Source: Phalacrocorax aristotelis | Lineage: Eukaryota; Chordata; Aves; Suliformes; Phalacrocoracidae | Length of the DNA: 64,000 bases | Assembly: GCF_949628215.1 (NCBI RefSeq) | Contig: NC_134279.1 | Span: 58,077,766 to 58,141,765, forward strand | Direction: 5' to 3' | Shown: in pieces, positions 1 to 8,837 of the stretch | Position numbering within the stretch: position 1 is the first letter of the stretch | How the letters are laid out: each line of letters starts with the position of its first letter | The notes under the pieces: model-generated | Database searches by the model: none | What the model was told of the DNA's origin: nothing | What the model saw: the letters and a program-made list of their open reading frames with translations, nothing else | Translations under genes and position numbers: made by a program

Positions 1-3000
1 AAGTATACATATCTTAAAGTAGAAGAAGTCAAGGCGGCAAAAAAGACTTTAGGTACCCAAAAGGCACTTTGGGGATGTTTCAGGTAACAAATCAATGGAA
101 CCCCTCAATCTTTAAGGTCATCTTTTTCTAGCTACTTCCCATCCAGGTGCTGGAAGAAACAAAAAGTACAGGAGATGCAATTTTTTGCACTTGCAGATTG
201 TCTCAAAAAGTCTCCTCAGCACTTTTTATAGCACAAATAATTCTCTGTATAACCAGTAAAAAGAAAACCCTAAGAGGTTTAAAGGCATTTGTCTATTTAC
301 CCTTAGCTTTCTGGACTTGAGTCCTTGCTGTCAAAGGTCACCAAATGCTGCTTAGTAAGATTAGGAGGGGATGCTTTCATTCTACAAGCAAGAACTACTC
401 ATGGATCCTGGTGTGAAACATGACAAGTATCTGATTTAGTTACCTAATTCATTTTCAGTGGATATGGAAAGAAGCCATTTCTTGCAAATGTCATCCATTT
501 CAGGAACATGAACACTGAGGTACATTTTCAACAATGAAAGGTTTAGCTATGTAAGGACATACTACAATACTAAGTAATCAAGTATAAAGTGTAATTAATG
601 GGTAATATTATTTCTATCATTGTAAGGAATATGTATTTGATAAAAACATCACAATCGGAATAGAATCAAATGCCTACCAACCAGGTGTACAAAGAAAGGT
701 TTTTTTAAATAAAAAATACAACTAATCACCTTCCCTTTATTCTTGAAGAGTCTAATTACTTAAATTCAACAATTATAAATTGCAAGAGTTCAAGCTTCTA
801 CATGAATAATGATTCACCAGTATCTCCACATACAGTGAATTCCCACAGCAGACAGTGATCAGTAGTACATGAGCAATTTAGCTCTTTCTGGAGTCAGTAT
901 GCTTAGCCTTTCACCCTTAACATGATATAAGTGTGTGAAATCATTAATTAACACTGTAAGAAAGAATTGTGAGCCGAAATAATTTCCCATTTTGCTTTTT
1001 AAAGTAGATACCCTTCTTATATCCCCTTCTGCTTCTATTCAGGATCTTTGGCACAGCTAAATAGAAAAACCTTGCAAATTTGTTATAGAGATAGCCATTT
1101 GGGGATTCTGAGCTCATGAGATGTGAAACTCCTAACATGTAAGAGAAAACAGGTCTCATTTTCCTACTGTCTCAGTTTTATTTGCCACATATATACATAT
1201 GGATATAACTCTCCATGAAGAGAGACCTATAGCTCCAACAAGCACTGCATTTATAACCCTGTTACCTGAAAATATACCATCCTATTAAAAAAAAGCTAAT
1301 TACCTCTGTGATTGGCTTTTCCTTAAAAACAAATTTCTCTTATTCTCAATGCTGGGATCAGAACTCATAGAAGTTGATGATTATAGTTGATTCTTCGTCA
1401 CCTCTCAGGCTACTTCCTAGATTTTACTTCCACTTGGGTGGGGGGTACAAGACCAAAGTCTCTGGCTACAGCTACAGAAAGTACATAGAAATAGGAACAA
1501 AAGTAGTTCTCTCTTCTGCTTCATGTATCACTCAGACTTAGAAGTTACAGATAAGACAGACATCCATTTTCCCAGTGTTGTACAGCAATCGTGATCACAT
1601 TTATTTGCCAAATACTTACCTCTGAGCTTTAAAAACAGCACACATATTAAAGGTGCTAGCATTAATACAGCCATTTCTGTCTTACTAGAACATCCATTTA
1701 CACTCTAAAAAAAAAAATTGCAAGGCTTTCCTGTCTCCCCATTTGGGAAGCACAATTTATTGCTGAAATCAATTAAATGGGAGAGTCCAGACAGGGATTT
1801 AAATGGTCAGGCACATCCACTAAGCTGGTGTTGTATTGCATTCATTTTGCTACCTCCCAGGTCTGTAATGCTGGTGCAGCTAGTTTGACCCACTTGTATA
1901 GAGGGTTAAAGATAGTGAGATCACTTGATTACAGTCACAGTTAAAACAGACTCAACTTGGAAAAAATTAATTTATTGCCAGTTAAAATATTTGGGTACTG
2001 GGAAACAAAAATATGACCTGGGCAGCCCCTTACCTCTTCCCACAGAGGCCACCCCTTCAGTTCCCCCTCCCTCTGCTACCAAAACCATGCCACGTATAGC
2101 CAATACATAGACCTTTCACGGCACAGCAACAGTCAATACTAGAAGCTGGCATGCCTGAGTACACAAGCCAGCAAACAGACCCATCACATACACAGGGGAC
2201 AGCAAAGATACAAAGCTTCCAAAAAGCACAGAGTGTTCCTTTAGCAAGTACATGCTAAGTGTCTGCTCAGCCTAGCCAGCAGCAGCAGCTGCTGGGCACC
2301 TCAGAAGTTCCTGGACAGATGCTAGATTTGGTCACCTTAGCTGTTTACACATATAGATTTCATGCACAGAAACTACTATACCAACAAGCATTTCTAGTGA
2401 ACAAAGCCACGCAATGAAAAAGCCAGCTTTTAGCTTAACTGCAGTTAAAACAAAGATCTCTGATATGGTCATAACCATGGAAGCCTTGCTGCACTGTAGT
2501 TAATTCCCACAGTAAACACTGCCACACTTCTACTTAAGAGTAGGAGATTGGTGCTGCCCTACACACTGACAGGGTTAATTTCTACTAATCAAAAGCCTCA
2601 GAAATCATGGCTAATTATCCACATGGAGATCCAGACAGCATTAAGTTTCAGCTAGCTTCCCACACTTTTGTAACTCAGATTTGTTAGAAAAGGGCACAAG
2701 GCAGAGTAAGATACAAAGCTAGCCTTAGCAATAGTCCATGGTCCAGGTTTGGAGCAGCGACTGTAGTAAGGGTGATCAAAAGGCTTGCCCACCACAATTC
2801 TCTGCCAGGGGACTGACTCACCTACTCCCTTCCCAGTCCAGCCATATGGTGAAAAATATATTCTACCACATGCTACCGAAGTACTACAAATGCTATAATT
2901 ACAAAATTAGAGGTACTCGAGCCATTGCACTTTATGATTACGGTTGAAAACTCCTCAATTTTAATAACTAACTTAAAATTCAGGCAAAAAAAGGGCAGGT

Positions 3001-3517
3001 TGAATTAAGGATAGCAAGTATCACATCCTAAGGAAACCGCTAACTGTTAAGTGAACCATGTGCTATTTTTGTTATTTAAAATACTGATTAGGCTAATTAT
3101 GCTCAGAGGGAATTGGGTCTAGAAGAGTAAATGAAGTATTTTCAGAGGCAGAGTTTGCTGAATAGGAAAGCCACTGGCCCCCATTTAAACAGTACTAGAT
3201 ACCACTATGAGCATCTTATGAATACCAGTGTTTTAAAAAGCTCATCCTTTGGTGTCTGTTACTGGGCTAATAATATAGCTTATATTTCCCTTTTGACCTT
3301 AACAACATATGTTAGTGTTAAAAAGCGTACAGCTACACCAAGCAATATTACAATTTAACTACCTCCTGCTTTGCAATGATTACCTTAGAAGTCTCAAGAG
3401 TTTTCCTTCAAAACTTCAGTCTGTTGTTATTCATTGCTCTCAAAGCCAAAACTACAATTTCTTCTGTGTAGAGAGCAACAATATTACTAGACAGAGACTG
3501 TTTTTAAAAAGGAAACA
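1..3517. other. No gene recognised
   Basis: I see no open frame of recognisable family, no tRNA and no interspersed repeat here. Short frames exist (the longest are under 90 codons) but they lack splice context or any coding signature. The stretch lies 3' of the minus-strand recombinase-derived gene and is taken as intergenic. Confidence 0.5.
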
Positions 3518-3523
3518 TTTATT
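3518..3523 (-). terminator. Poly(A) signal AATAAA of the minus-strand recombinase-derived gene
   Basis: The plus strand reads tttatt, giving AATAAA on the minus strand, 284 nt past the stop codon of the gene at 3807-5533. It is the first canonical hexamer I found downstream of that stop. This would give a 3' UTR of roughly 0.3 kb. Inferred from position only. Confidence 0.45.
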
Positions 3524-3806
3524 AACTCACGCTATACAACATAAAACAATCTGCAGGCTTGCTCTGTCATGACAGACAGACAAGGTCCATGCACAGCAGG
3601 TTTAAGACTCCCCCACCCTCAACACTACAGACAGCATAAGCAGCAGCTATGCTTGAACTTCAGAGATCACCCCACTCTGAGGTAGAAAATTCATTACAGG
3701 TGTTAATACTAAATTACTGCCAAAGACTAGAAACTATACAGTTAAAAGCCAACTCTACAGAAAGAAGGTAATTCATCAGCGTCTATTTTCCCATTGGTCT
3801 CCATGG

Positions 3807-5533
3807 CTATAATCTCCCTGGGATCATACAGGGCCATCTTGCCAGGCGAGTGACGTCTTCCCCAGGATACCCACAGCGTGCAGCAGTAACAGCAGTCCCC
3901 AGCCAGAAGGAATGCACGCCATACTGCTCCGGACATAGCCCCAGCAGCCGCAAGGCCCGTCGGAGAATAGTCAGGAATTCCCTTTTTGTTACAGTCCTAT
4001 TATCTGAGTGCATAAAGAGTGGCCCTTCCAGCTGCGAACGAACTGCCACATAGCTCCGGAGGGCCAGAACAGGGCACACCCATGGCTCTCCAGACAGCCC
4101 AAGGCTGATGACAGGTCTCTCCTGACCCACAGAAGAGGTATGCAGACAAAACACCACTCTCCTCTCCATCAGCTGGAGGTCACTCAGGTACAGCAGCTCA
4201 GGCTGCAGTACATCATGGTGCTTCACCACCATCTCTCCTATTCGAAGTGCCCCAAAAAATGCTACAGTAAATAATGCACGAAACAGTAAGCATTCATAAT
4301 GAGTTACACATACAGACTCCAGAGCTCCCAAGAGAGATCGCAACACCTCAATTGTTATAGGTGAGTATTTATCCCTCAGGATGCCTGCTCGACGTTTCAA
4401 CCCTATCACCATACAACGGGTTATAGGATCTTCCAGAGGATCAGGGTTACCAGTCAGTTTTGATAAATAAGACAGTGCCGCCACATAGATCAGTATCTTT
4501 GAGGATGAATAAGATTCCACAGTCAAAAACCCTCTAACTTGCTCCTCTGGAATTGGCCAGGCTGCAGGCATTCCCATACTTTTCCTAAAGGCAAGGAATT
4601 TCTTCAGTCCTTCGAGGTAGGCTTGCCAAAGCCTACTATCCCCTGAGCACTCCAACAGTGACAAAGTCTTCAGAGGCTGAGGTCCCAAAGAATCTTTCCG
4701 AGGAGAACTAAACTCCCTTCCTATAAGAAAGGAGCCATGTTAGCACATGCTGACAACAGGCACAAGCATACCACTTAGGCAGCAATAAAGACAGTGTTCC
4801 TCAGTGCGATACACCCCTAGACAATGCTCTGCTAGTTTATCTGATTAGAGACAAGTCACACACAGCTACACTCAGAGCTGTTGAAGAGCTGAGATATTTT
4901 TCAAATGGGAAACTACAAGCAACATACCAGGCCCATTTCAGGCACTAGATCTGGTAACACTCTAGGTATTTACAAGTTTGTGGAGCAGTAACAGATCAGC
5001 AACAGATTAGTAATTGACAAGCAAGAAGCAGTTTTAAAACGAAGCCTTCCTGGTTTGGCTTACAGAAATTACAACTGCAAAGTGCACAGAGCACACTCCT
5101 GCCAGAAGGCAGCATATTTCACAGCCCAGCAAGAGGAACTCCCTCGAGGTCTCCCTCCAAAATCTCCAGCAAAACCAAGGACACGCTGCCCGGCAGAAGC
5201 CACGGCCGCCAGCGATCTGCTTGCCCCTCCACCCAGAGCCAGAAGCCAGCCCCCAGCCATGGGGTGGGGAGAGACGGGCAGCCCCGCCACAGAGCACTGT
5301 CCGCACTTACCAGCCACGGCCGCTCCGCGCTCCTCACACTGCCGGGAGCCACCGGGGTGCACCACCGCTACCGTCCTACACACTGCTCCTCTGCTGCCAT
5401 GCGAGAAGGTAGCTGCTTGCCCAGCAAGGCCCAGCTCCAGCCACTCCATGCCAGGCTCCTGGGCCAGCAGCGCCAGCATCTCCCAAAAGGGCGCAGCAGC
5501 AGTCCCAGACGGAGTGCGGGCACGGCAGGACAT
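3807..5533 (-). CDS. Tyrosine-recombinase-derived protein A (two exons; probably catalytically inactive)
   Basis: Two exons join in frame: exon 1 is 5533-5311 (ATG at 5533, G at -3) and exon 2 is 4720-3807. The donor is GCTG|GTAAGT, the acceptor TTATAG|GAAGG, and the intron is 590 nt in phase 1. The product is 378 aa. Exon 1 (residues 1-74) is Ala/Gly-rich with the motif APFWEMLALL and is unlike known recombinases. Exon 2 looks like the core-binding plus catalytic fold of transposon tyrosine recombinases. Residues 226-236 carry the box-A-like AFFGALRIGEM with the first catalytic Arg (R234) present. The HxxR motif reads HSFW (344-347), so the second Arg is Trp. The frame ends nine residues after ARW (368-370) with no catalytic Tyr. 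DNA cleavage is therefore unlikely; a retained fold may bind DNA or protein (inference). A paralogue lies divergently at 6978-8546. A Crypton, DIRS or Ngaro source cannot be separated by eye. Confidence 0.8.
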
Positions 5534-5569
5534 GGCAGGAGGACAAGCAGCGAACGCAGCCCCTGGACG

Positions 5570-5662
5570 ACACGACAGCTGGGGCAAGCGCGACCCGCGG
5601 GCCCTTTTATAGCCGCTGGCAAAGCCCTCCTCCGATTGGGTAACGGGAGCAGCCCCGCCCAG
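5570..5662 (-). promoter_or_regulatory. Core promoter of the minus-strand recombinase-derived gene
   Basis: Read on the minus strand: a GC box (GGGCGGGGC, about 5652-5660), a CCAAT box at 5635-5639, and a TATA box CTATAAAAG at 5604-5612. About 70 nt separate the TATA box from the ATG at 5533, implying a start site near 5575-5580 and a 5' UTR of about 45 nt. The order and the TATA flank (GGCTATAAAARGG) match the promoter of the divergent paralogue. Confidence 0.6.
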
Positions 5663-5820
5663 TCGGAGCGCTACTATTGGCTGCCCTCCCGGCGCGGCCC
5701 CTCCCCGGGAAGCGCGCGGCGGGGAGCGGCGGCGGGCGCGAAGCGGCCGTTATCGAGGGGCAGGGCCGCGGCGGCGGGCGGGGAGCGGGGCCGGCACGCT
5801 AGCCGGAAGGCGCTTTTTAG

Positions 5821-6072
5821 CTGCCCTTCTGCCGAGGCCCGAGGTGCGAATGGGTTTACTGATAAGGTTAAAAGAAGGGAGTAATTGTGTTACCCACCTG
5901 TTGTATCCTGGGCTCTTTAAGATGTGGTTTCCAGAAAGCTTCTTACCTGCCCTTCTGCCGAGGCCCGAGGTGCGAATGGGTTTACTAATAAGGATAAAAG
6001 AAGGGAGTAATTGTGTTACCCACCCGTTGTATCGTGGGCTCTTTAAGACGTTTCTAGAGAGCTTCCCACAGG
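5821..6072. repeat. 126-bp tandem duplication between the divergent genes
   Basis: Two near-identical copies begin at 5821 and 5947 (both start ctgcccttctgccgaggc). Copy 2 decays after about 6060. They differ by scattered substitutions (for example tactgataagg versus tactaataagg). The unit includes AT-rich GATA-like segments. It is not an interspersed-repeat family that I recognise and may be a duplicated regulatory element. Confidence 0.85.
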
Positions 6073-6855
6073 GAATAGGTTAGGGCAGCTGGCTCCGCCT
6101 GAATTACCGATTATCCTTCCCTGTTAATTACAGACAATGCACCTAGGTGCTTTACGCACAGTTCAACGAGATAACCACCCTTCTGTGGCAACTATCCCTG
6201 CTAAATCCCGAGAGAAAATAAAGCAAGCGGGCTCCGCCGCTGACAACCTGAGCTTTTGGGGTGGTATTTTCCTGTATGCCCTCATCTCCTTCGTGGTGTC
6301 TTTGCAGAGCCTGCTTGCTCTGAGGAGAGGGTAGCTGGAACCCCAAGGTACTGGGGTATCCCCGGAGGCTCCCGGCCGCAGAAGGTACCAGCTGGCCCTG
6401 CTTGCTGGCACCCTTGAGCCCCGGCCTGGTCTCCCTTTGCACAAAGCAGCGCAGGGACCCCAACAACCACCCTCCCCGGGAGCTTCCTCTCCCCCAAGGT
6501 TTGACCGTCACTCCTGGCCCTCATCCGGTCCTACACCGCCTTCGTACCTTTGACTGTTGCAGGGTGTCTCATTCAAGTAACAAAATGGCGCAGGTCTGAG
6601 GCGGGGGAGAACCAGGCCAAGAGGGGTAAGTCACATAGCGGAGGCGCACCCGCGGGCACACCCTCCATCACCGGCGGCTCCTTCCTTAGCTCCACTTGCA
6701 GCACAAGGAAGGCGACAACGATAATGGACCGTTTGGCTCCAGGCAGTGAAACCTCACCCCTGAGCGGCCCCGCCGCGGCTGCCCCGTTCCCTCCCTCAGG
6801 CACAGACTCCGCCTCCCTGCGGGGCGGAGCGCAAAGCCACGCGGCTTGCTCCGCC

Positions 6856-6952
6856 ATTGGGCAAGAGAGGGGCGGGGGCGGGAAAGGGGAGCTCCGATTG
6901 GTTGGACGTACAGACCGGCTATAAAAAGGCAGCGCGGCGGCCATTTTCGGCA
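6856..6952 (+). promoter_or_regulatory. Core promoter of the plus-strand recombinase-derived gene
   Basis: Inverted CCAAT boxes (attgg) lie at 6856-6860 and 6897-6901, a GC box (ggggcgggggcgg) at about 6869-6881, and a TATA box ctataaaaag at about 6919-6928. The predicted start site is about 6950, inside a ggccattttcgg motif resembling YY1-type initiators. The ATG follows at 6978, so the 5' UTR would be about 30 nt. The layout mirrors the minus-strand promoter at 5570-5662. Confidence 0.6.
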
Positions 6953-6977
6953 GTTGGTGGTTCGTGCTGGTGGTGGG

Positions 6978-8546
6978 ATGGATGGGAGTTTGATGGCGAC
7001 GCAGAGCGGTGGGCTTGAGCCGTCTGCCTCTCCTTCGCCCTTCTGGGTGCTGCTGGCGCTACTGCGGCGCGAGCCGGGTATGGGGTGGCTGCCGCCTGGT
7101 CCAGGTGGCTGTGCCGGATTGTGGGGTTCCAGTGTGGTGGAGGCTGGCAGCAGAAGAGGAGCTGGTGAGTGTGGTGGTGGCCCTAGGGGGTCGGCTGCAT
7201 GGTGGGGGAGGTTGGCAGAGGCTTGGTGGGTTCTTCTGTGGTGTCTGTCCTCTGTACTGGAAGACTTCTGGGACCTGTGTGCACTGCTGAATCTATTGTT
7301 CTTGTGTAGCTTTGTTACTATCAATCCCTTCTGCTCCTTGATGGAGGTCTGGTGGTGCAGAAATCTTGCTGTAGTTTGCTGGGTCTGTCACCAGGCTTGA
7401 GGTGTTGCTTTAAAGAGAAAAATCACTGGGGTTTTTGTGTTGGTTTTTTTTGAGAATTTAATTCTTTTGCTATGCTCTAGCTGTTGGAAGCTGTGCAAGT
7501 GAGACCTGTCAGAATGCAAGGGACAGACTTTTTTTGGAGATATTAAAGCAAAAGCTGGAGCATGCTGAAAGGGAGGAAACTTGTCTGTTTGTCCATGAGA
7601 CTACCTTGTTTGCCATTGCTAATGTGGATTTCTTTTAGCAGATGAACTCAGCCAGGAGGTCCCTGAGAAGCATCCCTTGGGCCCTTACCCACTGAGGGCT
7701 CTGCTCTTACTGGAGGACTCGGGAGATAGCTGCTTATGGAAGGTCTACCATGAAGGCCTGAAGAATTTCCTTGCCTTTAGAGAATGCATGGCTCTGCCTG
7801 CAGTCTGGCCAATTCCCGTGGATCAAGTGAGAGAGTTCTTGGTTGTCATGGATGCTCAGGATCTGCCTCCCACTAAAATAATAATGTACATGGAAGGACT
7901 GTCTTTCATTTCCAGAATGGTAGATCATCCTGATCCTCTTCAAGATCCTGTTATCTGTCACATGATATCAAGGCTGAAATGTAGGACTGGCCCTTTGAAT
8001 GATAAATACTTGCCTGTAACTGTTGAAGTGTTAAGATCTCTTCTGGGGACTTTGGCATCTGTGTGTAGATCTCCTTATGAGTGTATATTGTTCCGTGCCA
8101 TGTTTACTGTAGCTTTTTTTGGGGCACTCCATATAGAAGAGATGGTGGCAAATTGCCAAAATACAGCACAGCCAGAGCTCCTGTACTTGAGTGACCTCCA
8201 GCTGACTGAAGGGGGTGCAAACCTTTGTTTGCATACATCACACATGGGCCAGGAGCGGTTTCTGATCCAACTGAGATTATCTAAAGAGCTGTGGGTCTGT
8301 CCTGTTGAAGCTCTCCGTATCTATGTGGCAGCACGGCCACAAGGAGAGGGCCCTCTCTTTGTGCACTTGGACAGTACGGCTGTGACAAAACGGGAGTTCC
8401 TTACTGTCTTCCGTTGTGCTCTTGGGCTTGCTGGACTTCCTCCAAACCAGTTTGGTGTGCATTCTCTCTGGTTGGGGACTGTTGTAACAGCAGTATCTCA
8501 TGGGTATTCTCATGAAGCTATTAACAGAATAGCAAGGTGGTGGTGA
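6978..8546 (+). CDS. Tyrosine-recombinase-derived protein B (two exons; probably catalytically inactive)
   Basis: Exon 1 is 6978-7164, with an ATG in strong context (G at -3 and +4). Exon 2 is 7639-8546. The donor is GCTG|GTGAGT and the acceptor TTTTAG|CAG; the 474-nt intron is phase 1, as in the divergent paralogue. The product is 364 aa. Exon 1 carries SPFWVLLALLRREPGMGWL, matching APFWEMLALLAQEPGMEWL of the partner. Exon 2 aligns with the partner over its whole length, at rather over half identity by eye, including LWVCPVEALR, GPLF and TVTKREFLT-like blocks. The box-A segment reads FFGALHIEEM, so even the first catalytic Arg is replaced (H227). HxxR reads HSLW (337-340). The frame stops one residue after ARW (361-363), before any catalytic Tyr. 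This is a recombinase fold kept open without chemistry, so a structural, DNA-binding or regulatory role is more likely than recombination (inference). Confidence 0.8.
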
Positions 8547-8699
8547 AGATCCTGAAGAAGACAGTTTTGTTTCTTTGTTGGGCTTCCATAGTAAGGGGAA
8601 GTATCTTCTGCAATGCAGAAACTGTATACTTCATACAGACTAAAGTTGCAATGCTCTGTAAAGTTACAGAGAAGGGGAGTACAAGGTGATTTTTCCCAA

Positions 8700-8714
8700 C
8701 CCCCCCCCCCCCCC
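8700..8714 (+). repeat. Poly-C tract in 3' UTR
   Basis: A run of 15 C lies between the stop codon and the poly(A) signal of the plus-strand recombinase-derived gene. Such tracts can bind poly(C)-binding proteins, but this one may simply be slippage-prone DNA. Confidence 0.9.
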
Positions 8715-8831
8715 ACTTGGAATGATTTTGAGAATGGAGCGTCATGGTTTTAAAACTGCTTTGACTTGTGGGTCATTTTGCATGCTATTTGACATGCTTG
8801 TTCTAATTGTATTTTGGCCTTGCAATCTTAT

Positions 8832-8837
8832 ATTAAA
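8832..8837 (+). terminator. Poly(A) signal ATTAAA of the plus-strand recombinase-derived gene
   Basis: ATTAAA lies 286 nt past the stop at 8544-8546, followed by a T/C-rich stretch. It is the commonest variant hexamer and is spaced from its stop almost exactly like the AATAAA of the divergent paralogue. Confidence 0.5.

Larger units (their letters stand above)
5534..6977. promoter_or_regulatory. Shared divergent-promoter interval with two CpG-rich blocks
   Basis: The two start codons lie 1.44 kb apart, head to head. CpG- and GC-rich blocks flank each gene (about 5150-5830 and 6580-7080). The middle (about 5830-6570) is less CpG-rich and holds a 126-bp tandem duplication. A YY1-like AAAATGGCGC lies at 6582-6591, and a GGCCATTTT motif lies near the plus-gene start site. 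Such intergenic CpG-rich segments in vertebrates commonly act as bidirectional promoters; here the two TATA boxes indicate two separate core promoters. Confidence 0.55.

Noticed and set aside
5055-5884. Several long frames (up to 206 codons) across the CpG-rich block
   Set aside because: They are shadows: stop codons are rare in CpG-rich DNA. Only the minus-strand frame with splice-compatible exon 1 homology to the partner gene was kept.
6573-7324. Minus-strand frames of 123 and 212 codons opposite exon 1 of the plus gene
   Set aside because: Antisense shadows of the CpG-rich promoter and exon 1; no homology to the paired locus.
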